DNA from: Deltaproteobacteria bacterium
Lineage (GTDB): Bacteria; Desulfobacterota; SM23-61
Length of the DNA: 11,775 nucleotides
Reading direction: 5' to 3'
Assembly: GCA_029857975.1 (NCBI GenBank)
Contig: JAOUFX010000030.1
Span: 1 to 11,775 of the forward strand
Under the pieces are notes generated by a model. That model saw only the letters and a program-made list of their open reading frames with translations, had not been told where the DNA came from and made no database searches. Made by a program: the position numbers and the translations under genes. This document shows positions 5,978 through 11,775 of this stretch, in pieces; the stretch's first letter is position 1; every line of letters starts with the position of its first letter.

Positions 5978-7465
5978 TCAGATGTTCCCATTTTCATCAA
6001 TTTTTAATATCCAGAAGTCTGCGTAACCCGCTCCGGAGGAAGAAGTCTCCCCGGCTACGATGAACCCGCCATCCAAAGTCTGCTGAATGGAACGAGCTAT
6101 GTCATCATTACTGCCTCCATAGGTCTTTTGCCAAACGATATCTCCGTTGGCATTCAGTTTTAATATCCAGAAGTCTGTACTCCCTGCTCCGGACGATGCT
6201 GTTTCGCCGGCCACAATATATCCACCATCCAAGGTCTGCTGGATGGAATTGGCTGCATCAAATGAAGCCCCGCCATAAGTCTTCGGCCAGCCGGTCTGTA
6301 GGTTCCCGTCAGCGTCTAATTTTAACACCCAAACATCTGCACTCCCTGCTCCGGAGGAAGAAGTTTCACCAGCTACGATATATCCACCATCCGAGGTCTG
6401 ATAGATGAAACGAGCCATGTCATAGTCACTTCCTCCATAGGTCTTCGGCCAGCCAGTCTGGACATTTCCATCGGTATCTAATTTTAATAGCCAAGCATCT
6501 GCATTACCAGCTCCATAGGAATATGTTTCCCCTGCCACAATATATCCACCATCCAAAGTCTGCTGGATGGAATTGGCTACATCCCGAGAAGCCCCGCCAT
6601 AGGTCTTCGGCCAGCCGGTCTGTAGGTTCCCGTCAGCGTCTAATTTTAACACCCAAACATCTGTACTCCCTGCTCCGGAGGAAGAAGTTTCACCAGCTAC
6701 GATATATCCACCATCCGAGGTCTGCTTGATGCAATTAGCTGTACTACTAGCAGTACCCCCATAAGTCTTTTGCCAATCGATATCGCCATTTGATTTAAGT
6801 TTCAGGATCCAGATATCGCCGAGTGGATTACCCAAAGAAGAGCTTTGACCAGCGACGATGTATCCACCGTCCGGTGAGGTTTGCTGGATGCTATAGGCAA
6901 CATCATCATTACCTCCACCGAAGGTTTTTTGCCAATCGATATCCCCATTTGGGTTAAGCTTAATTATCCAAAAATCTATAAATCCAGCTCCATAGGAATA
7001 TGTTTCCCCTGCCACAATATATCCACCATCCGAAGTCTGCTGGATAGAATGGGCTATATCATCATTAACTCCCCCGTAAGTCTTTGCCCAGGTTACAGCC
7101 GTGGCGGTAAAATTCTGCCCTGTGAAATTTGAATTAGTTACGGAAACGGATATACCGGAAGGGTCAAAAGTATAGCCTGCCTTAGAAGGGGTAATTGTGT
7201 ATGAACCAACTGCTAAATTGCTAAATTGGTAAATGCCGTTTGAGTCTGTAGTAGTTGTGGCGGAGCTTGTTCCGGTCAGGGTTATGGTTACCGCTGCCAG
7301 CCCAGAACTCCCTGAGGTAACTGTACCGGAAATGGAGTATAACTCTCCACCACCACCGCCTCCTCCACCACCGCAACTTCCCAGGCCGAACGCAAGGAAA
7401 AAATAAAAGAGAAATGAAAAATAATTTTTCAGTAGGTTATTTTTGGTAGTACTTTTTGTCATCAT
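5978..7465 (-). CDS. Lipoprotein with regulatory-like beta-sandwich and seven-repeat predicted beta-propeller
   Basis: 495 residues. A signal peptide ends in a lipobox L-G-S-C31 followed by nine glycines, so the mature protein should be lipid-anchored on a flexible tether. Residues 43-122 resemble a carboxypeptidase-regulatory or CnaB-like beta-sandwich (SGTVT...GLAAVTITLTG). From W126 to the end come seven repeats of 51-54 residues with the core W-x-KTYGG, SIQQT-x-DGGYIVAGET, SSGAG and D-x-W-LKLD-x-GN. The number, length and strand spacing fit a seven-bladed beta-propeller, with the final repeat stopping where the first begins (ring closure). It is probably an outer-membrane or surface protein that binds a ligand; none can be named. 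The ribosome binding site is weak (AAGAAG). It lies 116 bp downstream of the secreted multi-domain gene on the same strand, and they may be cotranscribed. The fold is inferred. Confidence 0.85.
   Translation of the reverse strand: MMTKSTTKNNLLKNYFSFLFYFFLAFGLGSCGGGGGGGGGELYSISGTVTSGSSGLAAVTITLTGTSSATTTTDSNGIYQFSNLAVGSYTITPSKAGYTFDPSGISVSVTNSNFTGQNFTATAVTWAKTYGGVNDDIAHSIQQTSDGGYIVAGETYSYGAGFIDFWIIKLNPNGDIDWQKTFGGGNDDVAYSIQQTSPDGGYIVAGQSSSLGNPLGDIWILKLKSNGDIDWQKTYGGTASSTANCIKQTSDGGYIVAGETSSSGAGSTDVWVLKLDADGNLQTGWPKTYGGASRDVANSIQQTLDGGYIVAGETYSYGAGNADAWLLKLDTDGNVQTGWPKTYGGSDYDMARFIYQTSDGGYIVAGETSSSGAGSADVWVLKLDADGNLQTGWPKTYGGASFDAANSIQQTLDGGYIVAGETASSGAGSTDFWILKLNANGDIVWQKTYGGSNDDIARSIQQTLDGGFIVAGETSSSGAGYADFWILKIDENGNI
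6264..6724 (-). repeat. Recent two-blade internal duplication inside the lipoprotein gene
   Basis: Positions 6264-6400 and 6588-6724 are 137-bp copies that differ at only two bases, offset by 324 bp (exactly two 54-residue repeats, in frame). They encode most of repeats 5 and 3. The interleaved repeats are much less alike, so the propeller seems to have grown or been homogenised by two-blade units recently. Confidence 0.9.
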
Positions 7466-7581
7466 TGCTGTTCTTCTTTCTGAAAGGTTTTTCGAATATG
7501 ACAGAGCCTCATTGTTTTTAGTATATCATAAATCTCTTAGCTGTGTAGAGCGGGAAGGCATCCAACTTATTGGAGAAGCAT

Positions 7582-10413
7582 TTACGGTTTTGAGATGACC
7601 ATGTAGTAGAGGTCGTCGGTAGCGTCCAGGTCCACCCAGTAACCCATCCATGGTACAAGCACTCCCCCATTCTCGGCTGTTAAATAAAAATAGGTATTGC
7701 CCCAATCTTGGCCGTTATAATAATAAAGAGCATCTACGATCCACCCTCGGGCAACTGCTTCTTGCCACGATACCGGCGTGCCGGAACCTTTTTGAATCCT
7801 GACGTCAGATAGCCTCACATTGCCGGAATAGGGGTTACTCACCAGGTTTAGGCCGGGTTTCAAGGGATAAGTGTATTCGAGGCCCGGCTCCTCCGTATAG
7901 GAACTCAATTCAGGAACGGATTGGCTTTCCCTGTACAGGGAGTAACCTTCTCCTTGGGTCACTGGCTGGGAGGAACTTACCTCGGTATAAAGATTTTGCT
8001 CGGCATTCCATCTATAAACTCTTGAAGTGCCGAAAGCTTCTTGACCGCTCAGTTGGGCGCTGGCGATGTTCCTTGGGATGCCCACAAGGTTGTTCCCATT
8101 GAGAAGTTCTATTTCCGGTCCGGTGATGTATCCAGTGCTTGGGTAGGTCATTTCCGTTTCGTTGGACATCTTAACCTGGAAATAGAATGTGTGAACCGCT
8201 GCCGGGCCGAGCATGGTTCGGTGGGTGCAGCTGGCGCCGGTTGGATAATCGCCGCTGCAGGTCATGTCGTAGTCATAAAAATCACCGGCAGCAGGATTAT
8301 TCCTTTGCGTAGAGAAGAGTTTTACATATTGGGGGGTACCCCCGGCATCCTGCACGGTGATCTGGAAAATAAATTCCACATCCGCTTTGGGTTTTCCATT
8401 CACCAGATTATTGCCGTCACTGCCGCCGTCTGCCCTCTCCAGGCACTGAATTCCACTATCCGAACAACTGATTTGGTAAACCCCCTGAATCGTCACCTGC
8501 AGTGAGGATGACCAACTTGAGACCACAGAGGTGTGAGTGGAGCAGCGTGCCCTTACCCGCACACCATAGCTACCGGCAGTACTCCAAGCTTTTTGCTGGT
8601 TGGCTGCACCCCAGAAGGAGAGGTCTGTTCCGTCCCCTTTCCAGTCAAATTGGTATTCCAGTGAATGACCGAGGTTGGAAGTTGCCCCGCTGGCGATATA
8701 GGTGTAGGAAGTTCCCAAACTGCCGCTGTTCGTACCACTGGGTGTTGCAGGCGTTGAAATGGTTTCGGCAATGGCAGTAAATTGAGATGTTACACTCTTC
8801 ACCCCGTTCATGGTTAAGGAGGTTGGGTTGGTGGATCCGGAGAGGTCTCCTGACCAGCCTGTGAAGTTATACCCTGAGCCGGCTGTGGCTGAGACAGATA
8901 CGCTCTGGCCGCTGTCGTACCAGTTGGTTCCGGAGGGGGTGACAGTTCCTCCTTCCGATGGACTCGCCGCAGTCGTCAAGCTATATTGGGTGGTGAAGTT
9001 GGCGGTATAGGTGGTACTGGAAGAAGAGGCGGTAATCGTATGGCTTTGGGTTCCACCGTCGCTCCAGGAAGAGAAGGCGTAGCGGGTTCCCGTGGTTCCT
9101 GACTGGGGAGAAGAAACGGAAACGGTATGCGAAAAGCCCACGACCCAGCTGAAGGTTTGGGGAGCGGTGTAGGTCGTGCCATCGACCACCACCTGGCGGC
9201 CCGTGGGATTGGTGGTTACGGTATAGGTTTGCGTTGCCGTACTAACAGTAAGGGATACGGAGCGGGAGGTATTGCCGTTGCTGTTGGTGCTATTGGTAAA
9301 AGTTACCGTATCACTATAAGAGCCGGCACTTAGGCTGTTGGCATTGCTGTTGATGGATACGGTCACTGTTGTGGTGGCTCCTGCTGCTAAAGTTCCGCTG
9401 GTAGCGGAGAGGGTGACCCAACTCTGGGTTTTGGATGCACTCCAGTTGATGGAAGTTCCACCTGTATTCTGGAGGGTATAGGCTTGGCTGGATGGGCTGA
9501 AAGAGCCTCCTTGATTTCCAGATGAAGTCAGGCTAGTCGAAGGGGTAACCGAAAGGGAGCCGACGGCGACAAAAGTGGCGGTAACTGATTTTGGGCCGTT
9601 CATGGTCAGGGAGGTTGGGTTGGTGGATCCGGAGAGGTCTCCTGACCAGCCCGTGAAGTTATACCCTGAGCTGGCGGTGGCTGAGACAGATACACTCTGG
9701 CCGCTGTTGTACCAGTTGGTTCCGGAGGGAGTGAAAGTTCCTCCTCCGGATGGAGATGCCGCAGTGGTTAAGCTGTATTGGGTGGTGAAGTTGGCGGTAT
9801 AGGTGGTACTGGCAGAAGGGGCGGTAATCGTATGGCTTTGGGTTCCACCGTCGCTCCAGGAAGAGAAGGCGTAGCGGGTTCCCGTAGTCCCTGACTGGGG
9901 AGAAGAAACGGATATAGTATGGGAAGAACCTACTGCCCAGCTGAAAGTCTGAGGAGCCGTATAAGTAGTTCCATCGACTACTACCTCACGGCCAGACGGG
10001 TTTGAGGTCACTGTAAAGGTCTGAGTACCATCCGTAGCAGATCCACTTACTTCATTGGAATATCCACTTTCATTCGTGGAAGTATCATAGGCGGTGACGG
10101 CAATAAAGTAGGTTTGACCTAACGTAAGCCCCGCCAGAGTATAAGTGGTAACGTTTCCGGCATCGATCGGCGTCCCATACGTTCCCGAGGTTGTTCCGCA
10201 ATATACCTTGTATCCGGCCAAGTCAGATTCGGTGTTCGCATCCCAGGCTAATTTAATCTGAGCGGCGAAAATATCTTGAGAAAAAATAAATAGAGAAAGA
10301 AAAAAGGCTAAAGCTAAAAGCAGAAGGGTTTTTAAAAGGGATTTGGAAAAGGAAGTAAATGGTGATGAAGTATATGATGAATGAAATTCGGATAAAGACT
10401 TGATTCGTAACAC
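7582..10413 (-). CDS. Secreted multi-domain FN3/Ig-like surface protein under c-di-GMP riboswitch control
   Basis: 943 residues from a GTG at 10413. I prefer this start to the longer frame from TTG 10446 because GGAGG lies exactly 7 bases before the GTG. A long n-region and hydrophobic core (about 28-47) end in a likely signal cleavage after FAA (51). Then come a fibronectin type III domain (52-127), a PEGA-like domain (132-209), an InlB B-repeat-like domain with GYNFTGWSGD (213-281), and a BACON- or Ig-like domain (285-393). A second PEGA-like plus InlB-like pair (397-547) follows, then a PKD- or Ig-like domain (552-644). The C-terminal module (645-943) has two NLV-type motifs (GNNLVGIP, GLNLVSNP) and a PWMGYWVDL end. 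No LPXTG or lipobox is seen, so the anchoring is unknown. The architecture suggests an adhesin or matrix protein, which fits c-di-GMP control; function is inference. Confidence 0.85.
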   Translation of the reverse strand: MLRIKSLSEFHSSYTSSPFTSFSKSLLKTLLLLALAFFLSLFIFSQDIFAAQIKLAWDANTESDLAGYKVYCGTTSGTYGTPIDAGNVTTYTLAGLTLGQTYFIAVTAYDTSTNESGYSNEVSGSATDGTQTFTVTSNPSGREVVVDGTTYTAPQTFSWAVGSSHTISVSSPQSGTTGTRYAFSSWSDGGTQSHTITAPSASTTYTANFTTQYSLTTAASPSGGGTFTPSGTNWYNSGQSVSVSATASSGYNFTGWSGDLSGSTNPTSLTMNGPKSVTATFVAVGSLSVTPSTSLTSSGNQGGSFSPSSQAYTLQNTGGTSINWSASKTQSWVTLSATSGTLAAGATTTVTVSINSNANSLSAGSYSDTVTFTNSTNSNGNTSRSVSLTVSTATQTYTVTTNPTGRQVVVDGTTYTAPQTFSWVVGFSHTVSVSSPQSGTTGTRYAFSSWSDGGTQSHTITASSSSTTYTANFTTQYSLTTAASPSEGGTVTPSGTNWYDSGQSVSVSATAGSGYNFTGWSGDLSGSTNPTSLTMNGVKSVTSQFTAIAETISTPATPSGTNSGSLGTSYTYIASGATSNLGHSLEYQFDWKGDGTDLSFWGAANQQKAWSTAGSYGVRVRARCSTHTSVVSSWSSSLQVTIQGVYQISCSDSGIQCLERADGGSDGNNLVNGKPKADVEFIFQITVQDAGGTPQYVKLFSTQRNNPAAGDFYDYDMTCSGDYPTGASCTHRTMLGPAAVHTFYFQVKMSNETEMTYPSTGYITGPEIELLNGNNLVGIPRNIASAQLSGQEAFGTSRVYRWNAEQNLYTEVSSSQPVTQGEGYSLYRESQSVPELSSYTEEPGLEYTYPLKPGLNLVSNPYSGNVRLSDVRIQKGSGTPVSWQEAVARGWIVDALYYYNGQDWGNTYFYLTAENGGVLVPWMGYWVDLDATDDLYYMVISKP
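8804..10022 (-). repeat. Tandem domain duplication, 792-bp period
   Basis: Positions 8804-9230 and 9596-10022 are highly similar copies offset by 792 bp (264 codons). They encode the two PEGA-like plus InlB-like domain pairs of the secreted protein. Long stretches are identical (for example around GGATCCGGAGAGGTCTCC) while the outer edges have diverged. The BACON-like domain sits between the pairs. Confidence 0.9.
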
Positions 10414-10415
10414 TT

Positions 10416-10467
10416 CAGCACCTCCAGAATCTAACGAACCGTGCAAATACGGCTTTTAGAGGCGCTG
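10416..10467 (-). promoter_or_regulatory. Riboswitch expression platform: anti-Shine-Dalgarno pairing
   Basis: On the minus strand CAGCGCCTCTA (10467-10457) can pair over 11 continuous bases, two of them G-U, with TGGAGGTGCTG (10426-10416), which contains the GGAGG of the secreted-protein gene. The competing structure is a hairpin GCAAATAC/GTATTTGC (10474-10443) whose loop holds the anti-SD strand and whose 5' arm abuts the riboswitch 3' end. There is no run of U after the hairpin, so control of translation initiation is more likely than termination. Whether ligand turns expression on or off is not decided here. Confidence 0.55.
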
Positions 10468-10474
10468 TATTTGC

Positions 10475-10560
10475 CCGGTAGCCCTGCTACCATATCCCCC
10501 ATTGGAACTTAGGCCAGAAGCTTTGCGTCCCACCCTTTAAGATGGTTTGCCCTTTTCGGG
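10475..10560 (-). promoter_or_regulatory. Cyclic-di-GMP-I (GEMM) riboswitch aptamer
   Basis: Reading the minus strand, the conserved parts occur in order and spacing. GGGCAAACC (10552-10544) comes first, then a small hairpin CCATC/GGTGG with an A-rich loop. The signature GGGACGCAAAGC (10531-10520) follows, then GGCCTAA (10515-10509) and GGTAGCAGGGCTACC (10491-10477), closing into CCGGGC. These are hallmarks of the GEMM-I class, which binds cyclic di-GMP. It sits in the leader of the secreted multi-domain protein, 62 bases before its GTG. The exact ends of the outer P1 helix are uncertain. Confidence 0.93.
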
Positions 10561-10614
10561 TTTGGGAATATACTGCATCGTATGTCCGCGAAGGAAAATT
10601 TCAGTTACTTATTC

Positions 10615-10630
10615 TGCAATCGATATACCA
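10615..10630 (-). promoter_or_regulatory. Sigma-54-type promoter of the riboswitch transcript
   Basis: The minus strand reads TGGTAT-N5-TTGCA with exact GG-N10-GC spacing; TGG and TTGCA are consensus. The predicted start near 10604 is about 45 bases before the riboswitch aptamer, a sensible leader layout. No good sigma-70 alternative is seen: a TATATT at about 10567-10572 lacks a -35 box. Confidence 0.6.
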
Positions 10631-10711
10631 GAAGGCGGTTGAAAATTAATCAGGATGAAAGGAGAAAAGCGCTTACCCGTTTTTAGACCTTTCTCTCCGT
10701 TTTTAGTTTTT

Positions 10712-10736
10712 TAATGGTTTTCTTTTTAGACCATTA
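10712..10736. promoter_or_regulatory. Dyad TAATGGT-N11-ACCATTA, candidate enhancer site
   Basis: A perfect inverted repeat with 7-bp arms lies 82 bp upstream of the -24 element at 10615-10630, the typical distance for a sigma-54 activator site. It is not a terminator in either direction, because no T run follows an arm. The activator is unknown. Confidence 0.4.
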
Positions 10737-10895
10737 TGAAAATTTAATTTGAAAGTTGCTTTCGGGAAGGAAAAGGTAAAAGTGACCTGCTCATTTTTGT
10801 TGGAGAGCTAACGAAATTGTATTGGAGTGTTGAGGGAAATTAAAAGTTGAGCCATCCAATAAAAATGAATAGAAGAAGATAGAGAAACAGTGACA

Positions 10896-10925
10896 GTGAC
10901 AAAATAGGATATCTCCTTCTATAAA
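10896..10925 (+). promoter_or_regulatory. Sigma-70-type promoter of the mini-thioredoxin gene
   Basis: GTGACA (five of six to TTGACA, 10896-10901) and TATAAA (10920-10925) are separated by 18 bases. Transcription would start near 10932, about 110 bases before the chosen start codon. Confidence 0.4.
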
Positions 10926-11042
10926 ATAAAAATATATGATTCAATGTATTTATTTCTTGCCCCATTGAATTCATTTTAGGAGAATATTTAGATGATGGTA
11001 TTAAATGGTATAATGATAATATTGATAATGGAGGGAGAACAT

Positions 11043-11309
11043 ATGGAACAAGAAATTTACCTTCTTGAGTTTTTTGGAAAAGAATGCCCGCACTGTTCAG
11101 CCGTGGTGCCTCTGGTCGAACGACTACAAAATGAAGAAGGGGTGAAGGTTCAACAATATGAAGTCTGGCATAATGACGAGAATGCCAAACTCATGAAAAA
11201 ATATGAACAAAACTTCTGTGGTGGCGTTCCCTTCTTTTACAACACCCGAACGGAAAAATGGCTCTGCGGGGGGGTGACTTATGAAAAACTCAGAGAATGG
11301 GCGCTGTAG
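11043..11309 (+). CDS. Small thioredoxin-like protein (CPHC)
   Basis: 88 residues, cytoplasmic, close to the minimal size of a thioredoxin or glutaredoxin fold. Strand EIYLLEFF leads into the redox motif C15-P-H-C18 (GKECPHCSAVVPLVERL). A second strand (VQQYEVW), a helix, and the cis-proline loop G-G-V-P63-F follow, with a final GGVTYEKLREW helix. Extra cysteines lie at 59 and 75. It probably reduces or exchanges disulfides or mixed disulfides; the partner is not known. I chose ATG 11043 because GGAGGG lies 7 bases upstream and the fold begins right there. An alternative ATG at 10992, which also has an AGGAG 9 bases before it, would add 17 mostly hydrophobic residues. The gene lies 247 bases before the UPWC selenoprotein-like gene on the same strand; the two may share a redox role but appear to have separate promoters. 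Confidence 0.85.
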   Translation: MEQEIYLLEFFGKECPHCSAVVPLVERLQNEEGVKVQQYEVWHNDENAKLMKKYEQNFCGGVPFFYNTRTEKWLCGGVTYEKLREWAL

Positions 11310-11439
11310 CGAACAGATTCAAGGAAGGCGGAAAACTGGAACAAATTTTCCTCCGGCTCTGGATTAAATAAAGGCCACATCGAAACCCATCATAACTGCA
11401 AAACCCATCATCGCGCTTATAGTGACTCGATTCCTTATA

Positions 11440-11468
11440 TTGTTAAAAAATACCTTTTATGAAATAAT
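11440..11468 (+). promoter_or_regulatory. Sigma-70-type promoter of the UPWC gene
   Basis: TTGTTA (11440-11445) and AATAAT (11463-11468, five of six) have 17-base spacing. Transcription near 11475 would leave a leader of about 80 bases before the ATG at 11557. Sequence between 11310 and 11439 shows only a paired CCCATCAT motif. Confidence 0.4.
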
Positions 11469-11556
11469 CATCTTGAGATTCTGAAAAGTGCCCCTTCTAA
11501 ATCACCAAGAGGTGGGCAACCTGAGTAAAGATAGCAACACGACGAAGGGAGGAAAA

Positions 11557-11775
11557 ATGGCAGTTATTATGGAGATTTTTTCCGATTACGTTTGACCCTG
11601 GTGTTATTTCAGTACCGGGCGTATTGAGCAGTTGCGGAAGAATTACGAAATTGAAATTCAATGGAAGGCCTTTCCTCTTCACCCGGATACACCCGAAGAA
11701 GGGCTTAGCCTTAAGGAGCTTTTTGCGGGTCGGGGCAAAAACATTGAAGAGATGATGTCGCGATTGAAGAAAGTG
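11557..11775 (+). CDS. FrnE/DsbA-like thiol oxidoreductase, probable selenoprotein (UPWC; partial, in-frame UGA)
   Basis: A strong ribosome binding site (AAGGGAGG) precedes ATG 11557. The frame reads MAVIMEIFSDYV, then TGA at 11593-11595, then PWCYFSTGRIEQL and on without a stop to the right edge (73 codons, C-terminus missing). FrnE and related DsbA-family proteins start with the pattern I-x-SDxxCPWCY, and the later WKAFPLHPD matches their W-x-PF-x-LNPD region. The TGA therefore stands exactly at the first catalytic Cys, giving U13-P-W-C16, the classic position for selenocysteine in redox enzymes. A possible SECIS hairpin follows. Conservation of the frame after the TGA argues against an old pseudogene. 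A recent TGC or TGT to TGA mutation or a base error remains possible. An ordinary gene caller would miss this gene or start it after the TGA. Confidence 0.75.
11596..11636 (+). promoter_or_regulatory. Candidate bacterial SECIS element after the UGA codon
   Basis: Two hairpins are possible. The first starts right after the UGA: CCC-U-GGU pairs with ACC-GGG (11596-11618) around an 11-base loop. The second, CGUAUU with GUUGCG (11620-11636), has one U-U mismatch and a loop GAGCA starting about 30 bases after the UGA. That distance and a leading G in the loop fit what is known of bacterial SECIS elements, so I favour the second, but its stem is short. Confidence 0.4.

Noticed and set aside
6196..6729. 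Plus-strand frames with repeated YIHHPRSAGWNW peptides
   Set aside because: They are reverse-strand shadows of the propeller repeats of the lipoprotein gene.
7520..7564. Promoter for the lipoprotein gene: minus-strand TATACT at 7525-7520, or GG-N10-GC at 7564-7549
   Set aside because: The TATACT lacks a -35 box and the sigma-54-like site reads TGGATG-N5-CCGCT, a poor match in both halves. Cotranscription from the upstream gene is equally likely.
8041..8505. 154-codon plus-strand frame opposite the secreted-protein gene
   Set aside because: It is antisense to a clearly coding, domain-bearing frame and has no ribosome binding site or recognisable motif.
11497..11682. 61-codon minus-strand frame over the start of the UPWC gene
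   Set aside because: The plus strand carries a clear ribosome binding site and a FrnE/DsbA-like sequence; the minus frame matches no family I recognise.

Overview
The window looks like a chromosomal segment from a Desulfobacterota-type (deltaproteobacterial) organism, probably an anaerobe. The clues are the mix of families, three sigma-54-type promoters, a cyclic-di-GMP-I riboswitch, an apparent selenocysteine codon, and short palindromic intergenic repeats of the kind common in that group. This assignment is an inference, because no rRNA or core marker gene is present.

Region by region: (1) 1-1629, minus strand: an HD-GYP response regulator (likely c-di-GMP phosphodiesterase) followed 26 bp later by an unrecognised Cys-containing protein that runs off the left edge. 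(2) 1630-2264: a divergent spacer with a sigma-54-type promoter for each side and a 137-bp repeat element between them. (3) 2265-2672: a small zinc-ribbon protein with its own terminator. (4) 2673-3402: a gene-free, AT-rich stretch ending in CACAGAG-type inverted repeats. (5) 3403-5928, plus strand: a DUF2284 metal-binding protein, an alpha/beta hydrolase whose leader carries a MITE-like element, and an exported DsbA-family thiol oxidoreductase. (6) 5978-10413, minus strand: a lipoprotein with seven blade-like repeats, and upstream of it a large secreted multi-domain Ig/FN3-type protein. (7) 10414-10736: the control region of that secreted protein. Reading in its direction of transcription, it has a dyad at enhancer distance, a sigma-54-type promoter, a clear c-di-GMP-I (GEMM) riboswitch, and an 11-bp anti-Shine-Dalgarno pairing. 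(8) 10896-11775, plus strand: a small CPHC thioredoxin-like protein, then a FrnE/DsbA-like protein that enters the right edge. In the latter, an in-frame UGA sits exactly where the first active-site cysteine belongs (U-P-W-C), so it is a probable selenoprotein.

Two themes tie the genes together. One is c-di-GMP and the cell surface: an enzyme that probably degrades c-di-GMP and a surface protein whose mRNA senses c-di-GMP both appear to be driven by sigma-54. The other is thiol-disulfide redox chemistry: an exported DsbA-like protein, a CPHC mini-thioredoxin and a UPWC selenoprotein. The strongest leads are the UGA/Sec codon and the sigma-54 plus riboswitch plus anti-SD control region.
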